DNA from: an uncultured Lachnospiraceae bacterium
Lineage (GTDB): Bacteria > Bacillota > Clostridia > Lachnospirales > Lachnospiraceae
Direction of reading: 5' to 3'
DNA length: 12,078 bases
Assembly: GCA_946611525.1 (NCBI GenBank)
Contig: CAMODS010000027.1
Span: 1-12,078 of the forward strand
Notes under the pieces: model-generated
What the model saw: only the letters and a program-made list of their open reading frames with translations
Databases searched by the model: none
What the model was told of the DNA's origin: nothing
Made by a program: the position numbers and the translations under genes
Shown here: positions 7,112 to 12,078 of the stretch, one piece after another
How positions within the stretch are numbered: position 1 is the first letter of the stretch
Layout of the letters: every line of letters starts with the position of its first letter

Positions 7112-9016
7112 TTACATAAAGTCTTCATAAGAAGCATCAGATGGCATGCGCCAGTCCCCCCTGGGCGACAGAGCCACCGTACCAACCTTGGGTCCGTCGG
7201 GTACACAGGACCTCTTGTACTGTGATGTAAAAAACCTCTTATAGAAAATGGTAAGCCACTTGTCGATGGTGGCCCCATCATAGGTATCCGAAAAAGCGAT
7301 GCGCGCCAGCCTGTAGATCTTGTCCCTGTCCTGCCCCTGCCTGACCAGGTGATAGAGGAAAAAGTCATGAAGCTCGTAAGGCCCCACCAGATCTTCAGTC
7401 CGCTGGGCTATGGTGCCGTCATCCTCGGGAGGCAAAAGCTCCGGTGAAACCGGCGTATCCAAAACGTCGTACAATACGTCCTTTAGCTCCTCGTCACCGC
7501 AGGTGTCGGCGTAGTAGCCCACCAGATATCTCACTAAAGTCTTGGGAACGGAGGCGTTGACCCCGTACATGGACATGTGGTCACCGTTGTAGGTGGCCCA
7601 TCCAAGGGCCAGCTCCGAAAGGTCACCGGTGCCCACCACTATGCCGCCGTTTTCATTGGCGATATCCATAAGGATCTGGGTGCGCTCCCTGGCCTGTGCG
7701 TTCTCGTAAGTCACGTTTTTATCAGCCATGTCATGGCCTATATCGGAAAAATGCTGCGTCACTGCATCCCTGATACTGATCTCCCGGCCGGTGACTTTTA
7801 GCTTTTCGATAAGTTTTATGGCGTTGTCATAGGTGCGGTCGGTGGTACCGAAGCCCGGCATGGTAACTGCAATGATACCCTTTCTGTCGAGTTTTAGTAT
7901 GTCAAAGGCCCGTACAGTAACCAAAAGTGCCAAAGTAGAGTCGAGTCCTCCGGAGATGCCGATCACAGCGCATTTGCCATGGATGTGGGCGAGACGCTTT
8001 TTTAGGCCGTAGGCCTGGATCCCAAGTATCTCCTCGCATCTTTCGCTGCGCTTTTTTGTGTCATTTGGCACAAAGGGCATGGGATCCACAAATCTGGTGA
8101 TCCCGGTGTCCTCCTCCTCAAGGGAAAACATCACCGTGAAGTGATCCTGTCTGGGCTCTGTGGTAAAAAATGTATTCATCTGGCGGCGGCGCGCAGAAAG
8201 GGTCTGCACATCGACCTCGGTGATAAGCGCCCCCAGTGTAAAGGGATCGCTCTCCAAAAGGATCCTGCCACCCTCGGCTATGATATCGTGACCGCTCATG
8301 ACCGTATCGGTGGTGGACTCATCAAAGCCGGCTCCGGCGTAGATATAAGCCGCATATAATCTGGCTGAGGCATTTTCTATAAGCTGCCTCCTGTATGCAC
8401 GCTTGCCCGTAAGCTCATCGCTGGCTGCAGGATTTACGATGACGGTGGCCCCTGCCATGGCGTGGCGCACTCCGGGATCGTCGGGAACCCAGGCGTCCTC
8501 ACATATCTCCGCTGCCACCACAAGCTCCGGGATGACGTCGCAGGCAAAGAGGATATCCGTGCCCAAAACCGTAAGGCTGCCGTCGGGGAGGCTGATCCTC
8601 ACCGGCTCCCTCATGCCCGGTGTAAACTGTCTGATCTCATAAAACTCTCCATAGGAAGGGATGTGGGTCTTTGGAACGAGGCCTAAGACGCTGCCACGTG
8701 AGATAGCGGCTGTAACATTGTAAAGCCTGTCACAGTATAAAAAGGGAAGCCCCACAAATACCAGACCGTTTTTATCCGCGGTATGCTCTGCTATATCCAA
8801 AAGCGCATCCAGCGCCGAGGATAAAAGTCTCTTTTGGTAGAAAAGATCGCCGCAGCTGTAGCCCGTGATGCAAAGCTCCGGGAAAACCACGATACGCGCC
8901 TTTTGTTCATCCATGGTAACATCAATGAGGCGCTTGATCTCCTTTGTATTTTCAGTGATTCCGGCAACCGTGACCCTGGGGGTGACGGCGGCAACCTTGA
9001 TGAATCCGTCTTTCAT
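7112..9016 (-). CDS. nadE: Glutamine-dependent NAD+ synthetase
   Basis: Catalyses the last step of NAD synthesis: amidation of nicotinic acid adenine dinucleotide using ATP and ammonia released from glutamine. The 634 residues match the long two-domain form. The N-terminal nitrilase-like glutaminase shows the Glu-Lys-Cys triad: Glu47 in FPELCITGYS, Lys116 in PKTHIPSYGEF and Cys172 in AEICEDAW. The C-terminal synthetase has the ATP pyrophosphatase loop SGGLDS at 355-360 and the downstream GTGDLSELALGWATYNGD segment. The start at 9016 has AGAGGA 5 nt upstream, and a good promoter lies at 9052-9080, so this is probably the first gene of the nadE - diguanylate cyclase - L,D-transpeptidase - hisC unit. 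All key residues are present, so the call is firm. Confidence 0.96.
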   Translation of the reverse strand: MKDGFIKVAAVTPRVTVAGITENTKEIKRLIDVTMDEQKARIVVFPELCITGYSCGDLFYQKRLLSSALDALLDIAEHTADKNGLVFVGLPFLYCDRLYNVTAAISRGSVLGLVPKTHIPSYGEFYEIRQFTPGMREPVRISLPDGSLTVLGTDILFACDVIPELVVAAEICEDAWVPDDPGVRHAMAGATVIVNPAASDELTGKRAYRRQLIENASARLYAAYIYAGAGFDESTTDTVMSGHDIIAEGGRILLESDPFTLGALITEVDVQTLSARRRQMNTFFTTEPRQDHFTVMFSLEEEDTGITRFVDPMPFVPNDTKKRSERCEEILGIQAYGLKKRLAHIHGKCAVIGISGGLDSTLALLVTVRAFDILKLDRKGIIAVTMPGFGTTDRTYDNAIKLIEKLKVTGREISIRDAVTQHFSDIGHDMADKNVTYENAQARERTQILMDIANENGGIVVGTGDLSELALGWATYNGDHMSMYGVNASVPKTLVRYLVGYYADTCGDEELKDVLYDVLDTPVSPELLPPEDDGTIAQRTEDLVGPYELHDFFLYHLVRQGQDRDKIYRLARIAFSDTYDGATIDKWLTIFYKRFFTSQYKRSCVPDGPKVGTVALSPRGDWRMPSDASYEDFM

Positions 9017-9051
9017 TTATTTCCTCTTTTTTCAAAAAATGTAACTTATTA

Positions 9052-9080
9052 AGTATATCATTATTGGGATGCTGCTTCAA
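9052..9080 (-). promoter_or_regulatory. Sigma-A-type promoter of nadE operon
   Basis: On the minus strand TTGAAG (9080-9075) is separated by exactly 17 bp from TATACT (9057-9052). The -10 is preceded by TGA, giving an extended -10. It starts 4 bp after the stop codon of the response regulator gene and would give a leader of about 30 nt ending in the AGAGGA site of nadE. No terminator separates it from the upstream gene, so read-through from the regulator gene may add to expression. Confidence 0.72.
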
Positions 9081-9084
9081 GCCA

Positions 9085-9852
9085 TCAGCGAAATTCGGAC
9101 CAGCTGTACTGGTTCATGTATTCCCCTGTGTAGTTCTCCATAAAATGCGGGTCGCTGTCAAGAGCCCTGTACAGGTCACAGGAGATCTTTTGGGGCACGA
9201 TGGCGTAGGCATTGCGCTTTATGGATAGGATATCGTCACAGCCCGTCTCCTCTAATGTAGTCTTTATGTCTCTGGTAAGCTGTGAAAAATAGTTGGACAG
9301 CCTATCGGTATCCTCAAGCTCATCTTCCCATAGCACTGCCCGAAGCTGGGCGCCGGATACCACAGAACCCCTGCGGTCGATAAGATAAGCAAGCATCTCC
9401 TTGGTCTTTGTACGGCGAAACCTGATGGGCCGGCCGTCATAAAATGCCTCAAAGTCCCCGAAGCATCTGGCGGAAAAGCCCTTTTGCCTGGATACCACGG
9501 GATTGCGCAGATTATCAAGAGCCTCCCGGACATCCTCAGTCTTTGCCGGTTTTAGGATATAGCCGCTGACATAAAGCTTTAGGGCCTCAAGTGCATATCC
9601 CGGGTCTGCCGTCACTATTATGATATTGATGTAAGGTATGATGAGTTTTAGCTCCCTCGCCAGCTGGATCCCATTTTTTTTAGGCATGTTTATGTCTATA
9701 AAAAACACGTCGTAGGAGTCCTGCTTGCTGAGGAAATAGGCGTCATCCCCGTTGGTGGCCGTGTCGATGACAGCATGGTCGTCGATTTCGCGCACCACAC
9801 CGGAAAGATCACGGATAGCCTCCGGCTCATCGTCGATGATCAGGTATTTCAT
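9085..9852 (-). CDS. Orphan response regulator, REC + winged-helix (SAPR/COG3947 type)
   Basis: A 255-residue two-component response regulator. The receiver domain (1-115) is complete: acidic pocket Asp7, Asp8 and Glu9 (LIIDDEPEAI), phosphoacceptor Asp53 (FFIDINMPKKNG), Thr81 (IIIVTADPG) and Lys101 (YILKPAKTEDV). Residues about 130-220 look like an OmpR/SARP-type winged helix (FGDFEAFYDGRPIRFRR, then KEMLAYLIDRRGSVVS). The last residues, YTGEYMNQYSWSEF, resemble the beginning of a BTAD domain, but the full domain is absent. ATG at 9852 is chosen because GAGGAGAG lies about 4 nt upstream and the receiver domain begins there; an extension to 9936 would be non-homologous leader. No histidine kinase gene is adjacent. 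Its likely DNA targets could include the direct repeats at 10062-10083, but this is inference. Confidence 0.88.
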   Translation of the reverse strand: MKYLIIDDEPEAIRDLSGVVREIDDHAVIDTATNGDDAYFLSKQDSYDVFFIDINMPKKNGIQLARELKLIIPYINIIIVTADPGYALEALKLYVSGYILKPAKTEDVREALDNLRNPVVSRQKGFSARCFGDFEAFYDGRPIRFRRTKTKEMLAYLIDRRGSVVSGAQLRAVLWEDELEDTDRLSNYFSQLTRDIKTTLEETGCDDILSIKRNAYAIVPQKISCDLYRALDSDPHFMENYTGEYMNQYSWSEFR

Positions 9853-9906
9853 TTTCTCTCCTCTTCCCTCCCGTCCGTCTCCCAATAACGGGTTCCCATG
9901 TAGGAA

Positions 9907-9936
9907 ATTATAATAAAAAAGCGCCCTGTAATGCAA
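9907..9936 (-). promoter_or_regulatory. Probable promoter of the response regulator gene
   Basis: A perfect TATAAT (9912-9907) lies 18 bp from a weak -35, TTGCAT (9936-9931). Predicted initiation near 9900 gives a leader of about 48 nt with the GAGGAGAG ribosome binding site. The -35 lies in the loop of the hairpin at 9922-9947 and the spacer is that hairpin's T-run, so promoter and upstream terminator are interleaved. Confidence 0.5.
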
Positions 9937-9947
9937 GCTAAAGGGCG
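9915..9947 (-). terminator. Second terminator-like hairpin
   Basis: On the minus strand CGCCCT (9947-9942) pairs with AGGGCG (9927-9922) around a 14-nt loop, followed by C and six T (9920-9915). The stem is short (6 bp) but mostly GC. It would insulate the regulator gene from transcripts that pass the first terminator. Confidence 0.5.
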
Positions 9948-9971
9948 AATTTTATAAGTTTTTCTATTTGT

Positions 9972-10008
9972 AAAAAAAAATATCGCCTCGCAGGGAATAC
10001 GAGGCGAT
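9972..10008 (-). terminator. Strong rho-independent terminator
   Basis: A perfect 9-bp stem, ATCGCCTCG (10008-10000) with CGAGGCGAT (9990-9982), a 9-nt loop, then A and nine T (9980-9972) on the minus strand. The plus strand has no T-run after the stem, so it acts only leftward. It ends either the predicted short RNA or read-through from argJ, whose stop codon is about 177 nt upstream. Confidence 0.9.
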
Positions 10009-10042
10009 GGGGAGAGAGGAGTCCAGAAAATTATGAACTCAT
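9972..10042 (-). ncRNA. Candidate small regulatory RNA, about 71 nt, with anti-Shine-Dalgarno run
   Basis: Predicted from its own promoter (-10 at 10054-10049) and the strong terminator at 10008-9972; no protein is encoded (the first ATG reads Met-Ser-Ser-stop). About 34 nt of weakly structured 5' sequence precede the terminator. This part ends in a 13-nt pyrimidine run, CTCCTCTCTCCCC (10021-10009), complementary to purine-rich ribosome binding sites. CTCCTCT matches AGAGGAG in the ribosome binding site of the neighbouring response regulator gene, and TCCTCT matches AGAGGA of nadE and of the GNAT gene. The design recalls the CiaR-controlled csRNAs of streptococci in layout, without known sequence homology. 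The alternative is an attenuated leader of the response regulator mRNA. Exact ends are inferred. Confidence 0.5.
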
Positions 10043-10048
10043 GCGTGA

Positions 10049-10083
10049 AGTATAACACGCGCTACCTTACAACAACCTTACAA
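10049..10083 (-). promoter_or_regulatory. Extended -10 promoter with tandem-repeat operator in place of -35
   Basis: Minus-strand TGT-TATACT (10057-10049) is an extended -10. At the usual -35 position there is only GGTTGT, but two copies of TTGTAAGGT lie at 10083-10075 and 10072-10064, 9 bp from the -10. A poor -35 overlapped by tandem direct repeats one helical turn apart is typical of promoters activated by OmpR- or SARP-type winged-helix proteins. The -10 is also flanked by GCGTG and CACGC as an inverted repeat (10043-10060). Confidence 0.55.
10062..10083 (-). repeat. Two tandem 11-bp direct repeats (TTGTAAGGTTG / TTGTAAGGTAG)
   Basis: Ten of eleven bases are identical between the copies, start-to-start spacing 11 bp. 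Written as half-sites this is TGTAAG-N5-TGTAAG. That resembles the WalR consensus TGTWAH-N5-TGTWAH (one base off per half-site) and the layout of CiaR sites (TTTAAG-N5-TTTAAG). A response-regulator operator is the natural reading; which regulator binds is unknown. Confidence 0.65.
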
Positions 10084-10184
10084 ATTCGGTGTTTTTGGGA
10101 TTGTTTTTTTAAAAGTACAATTTGCAGTGGATTTTAGCGGGTTTTGAAGGCGGTTTATTGATCCCGAGTACCCTTGTTTGGCGG

Positions 10185-11471
10185 TCACGAGCGGTAGTCC
10201 GCATTTATGCTCACATATTCATGGGTCAGGTCGCAGCCCCAGGCTGTTGCCGAGGCATCTCCCATGTTCATCTCACAGATGGCAGTGACGTGATCCTCGG
10301 AAAGGATGCGTGTCGCCTCCTCTTCGTCAAAACCGGCTCCGTGGCCGTTTTCTGCAATTAGGATGGAGCCTGCGGCACTTTTAAAGGTAAGCCTAACCTT
10401 TACGGGATCAAAGTCCACCCCGGAATATCCGAGAGCACAGAGTATCCTGCCCCAGTTGGCGTCATGTCCGTAGATGGCTGCCTTTGTAAGGGATGAAGTG
10501 ATCACGGACTTTGCCAGGATCTTTGCCTCATTTATTGTCCTTGCACCGTTGACCGTCACTTCGAAAAGCGCCGTGGCGCCCTCACCGTCTCCCGCCATCA
10601 TCATGGCAAGCTTCTTTAATACTTCAAAAAGTGCTTCCTTGAAGACCTCATAGTCATTTGACTTCTCATTTATCTTTGGATTTTTCGCAAGACCGTTGGC
10701 AAGTACCACACAGGTGTCGTTTGTGGAGGTGTCTCCGTCCACGGATATCATGTTGAAAGTATCTTCAACAACCTCTGATAATGCACTTTGAAGCAGTTTT
10801 TTGTCAATATCTGCATCGGTGGTGACAAAGCAGAGCATGGTACACATATTTGGATGGATCATGCCGCTTCCCTTTGTCATGGCAGCTATGGTAACGGTCT
10901 GTCCGCCGATCTCAACCGTAGCTGCCGCCTCCTTGGGGATGGTGTCCGTGGTCATGATGGCTCTGGCCGCCAGATTGGCCGCTTCTCTGCTGTCAGAGAG
11001 TTTTTTTGACATAGCCTCTACTCCGGCTTCAAGCTTTTCTATGGGAAGCTGCATGCCTATGACGCCTGTTGAGGCAACCAGGATACCGTCGGAGCTGATA
11101 TTATAAGCGGTATCGTCCCTGTTAATGGCCTTTGCGGCGGCATTTGATGTCATGCTCCACCCTTTAATGGCCTTTGCGGCGGCATCTGCAGTCTTTTGGC
11201 AGTATTCCATGCCCTCATCTCCCGTGCACGCATTGGCGATGCCTGCGTTTACCACCACGGCCCTTACCGGGGTGTCGGATGATGTGATCTTTTTATCCCA
11301 GATCACCGGAGCCGCCTTTACCACGTTTTTTGTGTAGGTGCCTGCTGTGACACAATCTGCCTCACTTACGATCATTGCCATATCGTCGCGGTCACGGTAC
11401 TTGATCCCCGCTGCGGTATTAGCTGCGTAAAAACCTTTTGGAGCCGTCACTCCTCCATCGATCATAACCAT
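10185..11471 (-). CDS. argJ: Bifunctional ornithine acetyltransferase / N-acetylglutamate synthase
   Basis: ArgJ transfers the acetyl group from N-acetylornithine to glutamate, the recycling step of arginine synthesis, and may also acetylate glutamate from acetyl-CoA. Visible family segments: VVVNAGIANACTGDEG, VASTGVIG, TTDTIPKEA, TKGSGMIHPNM, SVDGDTSTNDT and YGHDANWGR. The precursor cleaves itself before the nucleophile threonine, here Thr211 in NMC-TML; the residue before it is Cys210, where Ala is usual. Residues about 97-125 form an insertion of roughly 20 residues relative to my recollection of typical ArgJ, and contain AAAKAI twice, 14 residues apart. The start at 11471 is fixed by a perfect AGGAGG 7 nt upstream; a second ATG at 11465 is too distant. 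It follows the GNAT gene by 23 bp. Other arg genes are not in the window. Mono- versus bifunctional activity cannot be read from sequence. Confidence 0.94.
   Translation of the reverse strand: MVMIDGGVTAPKGFYAANTAAGIKYRDRDDMAMIVSEADCVTAGTYTKNVVKAAPVIWDKKITSSDTPVRAVVVNAGIANACTGDEGMEYCQKTADAAAKAIKGWSMTSNAAAKAINRDDTAYNISSDGILVASTGVIGMQLPIEKLEAGVEAMSKKLSDSREAANLAARAIMTTDTIPKEAAATVEIGGQTVTIAAMTKGSGMIHPNMCTMLCFVTTDADIDKKLLQSALSEVVEDTFNMISVDGDTSTNDTCVVLANGLAKNPKINEKSNDYEVFKEALFEVLKKLAMMMAGDGEGATALFEVTVNGARTINEAKILAKSVITSSLTKAAIYGHDANWGRILCALGYSGVDFDPVKVRLTFKSAAGSILIAENGHGAGFDEEEATRILSEDHVTAICEMNMGDASATAWGCDLTHEYVSINADYRS
11122..11185. repeat. Exact 22-bp direct repeat in argJ, 42 bp apart
   Basis: The 22 bases at 11122-11143 recur identically at 11164-11185. 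The 42-bp period is 14 codons, so the frame is kept and AAAKAI is encoded twice (residues 97-102 and 111-116). The 20 bases between the copies do not resemble those beside the other copy. It looks like an in-frame duplication whose remainder diverged, or a recent local conversion. Confidence 0.9.
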
Positions 11472-11478
11472 TCTTTTG

Positions 11479-11484
11479 CCTCCT
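11479..11484 (-). promoter_or_regulatory. Consensus ribosome binding site of argJ
   Basis: AGGAGG on the minus strand, 7 nt before ATG at 11471. It decides the start over the in-frame ATG at 11465, and lies in the 23-bp gap after the GNAT stop codon. Confidence 0.85.
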
Positions 11485-11494
11485 AAAATGGATC

Positions 11495-11953
11495 CTACTT
11501 ATTAAATCTCGTTATATTTTCCTCGTTTAGCACAAAATCATACATATTCAGGTCATCCCTCTCGGTCCAGCCCTCGCCGTGCCAGAAGCTGTTGCCCAGT
11601 TCGTTGTGTTTAAAGGCCACAAGAGAAATTTTATTTACTTTTAACTTCTTAAGTTCCTGCATGCACCAGACCACCATCCTCTTTCCTATGCCTTGGCGAC
11701 GAAAGTCCTCATGAACGCACACATGGTAAAAGCTGGCCCTGCGTCCGTCATGTCCACAGAGAATGGTTCCCACCACTCTGCCGTCGGTGGTTTCAGCCAC
11801 CACACTGCAGCCCGGGTTCCTTTCTAAAAATTTAATCACGCCTTCATAAGAATCGTCCACGCTTCTGATACCGAAACCGTGAATGGTCTGCCACAGTGCA
11901 TAGGCGCCTTCGTAGTCTTCAGTTTTAAACTCTCTGATTATTATATTATCCAT
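11495..11953 (-). CDS. GNAT family N-acetyltransferase (YpeA-like)
   Basis: A 152-residue single-domain GNAT enzyme, expected to transfer acetyl from acetyl-CoA to an unknown amine. The fold order is clear: IIIREFKTEDYEGAYALW at the N-terminus, VVAETTDGRVVGTILCGHDG (strands 2-4), and the acetyl-CoA loop in VHEDFRRQGIGKRMV, with the R/Q-x-x-G-x-G pattern at residues 85-90. SFWHGEGWTERDD near the C-terminus is the usual final helix-strand. The GTILCGHDGRRASFYHVCVH region resembles E. coli YpeA, from memory. AGAGGA precedes ATG at 11953 by 6 nt. It is probably cotranscribed with argJ; a role in arginine metabolism is possible only by context, since ArgJ itself supplies acetylglutamate. A palindromic repeat cluster sits directly upstream. 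Confidence 0.85.
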   Translation of the reverse strand: MDNIIIREFKTEDYEGAYALWQTIHGFGIRSVDDSYEGVIKFLERNPGCSVVAETTDGRVVGTILCGHDGRRASFYHVCVHEDFRRQGIGKRMVVWCMQELKKLKVNKISLVAFKHNELGNSFWHGEGWTERDDLNMYDFVLNEENITRFNK

Positions 11954-11970
11954 TAATTTCCTCTCATTAA

Positions 11971-12055
11971 GATCCTTCGGGCTTCGCCCTCAGGATGACA
12001 ACGGCTCCTTCTCAGAATAATGGCCCACTTGTCATTCTGAGCGCAGCGAAGAATC
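11971..12055. repeat. Second cluster of palindromic repeat units, inverted pair upstream of the GNAT gene
   Basis: A complete unit (11971-12000) has arms ATCCT (11972-11976) and AGGAT (11992-11996), and an inner stem GGGC (11979-11982) with GCCC (11986-11989) around TTC. A degenerate half unit (about 12007-12018, ctTCTCAGAAT) follows. A third unit (12030-12055) is inverted: TGTC, ATTCT (12034-12038), GA, GC, GCA, GC, GA, AGAAT (12050-12054). The outer two units therefore face each other and could also pair with one another as a long imperfect stem. The same unit appears at 2280-2351. No promoter for the GNAT-argJ unit is convincing in this stretch; it may lie within the repeat or beyond the window. 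Confidence 0.85.
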
Positions 12056-12064
12056 TACGGGAAT

Positions 12065-12078
12065 ACCGGCATCCCGGT
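12065..12078. repeat. Perfect short palindrome at window edge
   Basis: ACCGG, four bases, CCGGT: a 5-bp all-matched stem directly after the repeat cluster and possibly the start of another repeat unit cut by the window edge. Confidence 0.4.

Larger units (their letters stand above)
9853..10184. other. 332-bp regulatory intergenic region between argJ and the response regulator gene
   Basis: No protein-coding potential was found. In minus-strand order it contains: about 100 bp after argJ (10184-10084) in which I see no convincing structure or terminator; a direct-repeat operator and extended -10 promoter; a predicted ~71-nt transcript; a strong terminator; a second hairpin with a T-run; and a TATAAT promoter followed by the ribosome binding site of the regulator gene. 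Each element is listed separately. Confidence 0.7.

Noticed and set aside
9853..9936. Upstream start of the response regulator at 9936
   Set aside because: The extra 28 residues do not fit a receiver domain and overlap the predicted -10 and leader; GAGGAGAG supports 9852.
10031..10042. Tiny reading frame at the start of the predicted small RNA
   Set aside because: It reads only Met-Ser-Ser-stop and lacks a ribosome binding site, so no leader peptide is claimed.
9948..10048. c-di-GMP or other riboswitch in the response regulator leader
   Set aside because: Only simple hairpins are visible; no conserved aptamer core such as the GEMM pattern was recognised.
11954..12078. CRISPR array or insertion sequence end at the right edge
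   Set aside because: Units differ in orientation and length, there are no unique spacers, and no transposase or target-site duplication is seen; a REP-like cluster explains it.

Overview
The window reads as chromosomal DNA from an anaerobic Gram-positive Clostridia, most likely a member of the Lachnospiraceae. This is inferred from the gene families: a 7TM-EAL signalling protein, a LacI-type sensor fused to GGDEF, a peptidoglycan-binding-domain L,D-transpeptidase, a REC-winged-helix regulator of the SAPR type and an ArgJ arginine pathway. Strong purine-rich ribosome binding sites and a moderate GC content fit the same picture. Every gene lies on the minus strand, so biological order runs from high to low coordinates. 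No rRNA, tRNA, CRISPR array, transposase or phage gene was seen.

Right end (12078 to 10185): a composite palindromic repeat, a GNAT acetyltransferase and argJ. The two genes are 23 bp apart and probably form one transcription unit. argJ carries an exact 22-bp direct repeat in frame, which marks an unusual insertion in the protein.

Regulatory island (10184 to 9853): this 332-bp stretch has no protein gene but is densely organised. Reading leftward it holds an extended -10 promoter with two tandem 11-bp direct repeats just upstream, a predicted transcript of about 71 nt, a strong rho-independent terminator, a second terminator-like hairpin, and a TATAAT promoter for the regulator gene. The short transcript has a 13-nt pyrimidine run resembling an anti-Shine-Dalgarno sequence. 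I read the unit as a candidate small regulatory RNA controlled by a response regulator, and it is the best candidate here for something undescribed.

Centre (9852 to 2321): an orphan REC-winged-helix response regulator comes first. A promoter (TTGAAG, 17 bp, TATACT) then starts a tight run: nadE, a cytosolic LacI-type-sensor diguanylate cyclase, a membrane-anchored L,D-transpeptidase and hisC. The last three are joined by a 4-bp ATGA overlap and a 1-bp gap, so the cyclase and the cell-wall crosslinking enzyme are probably translated together.

Left end (2351 to 1): a second copy cluster of the same palindromic repeat encodes the last residues and stop codon of hisC. It is followed by a small membrane protein of the 'small multidrug export' family and by a 7TM-degenerate GGDEF-EAL protein that runs off the window. 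The window therefore has a predicted c-di-GMP synthase and a predicted c-di-GMP phosphodiesterase within one same-strand gene run that also contains a cell-wall enzyme.
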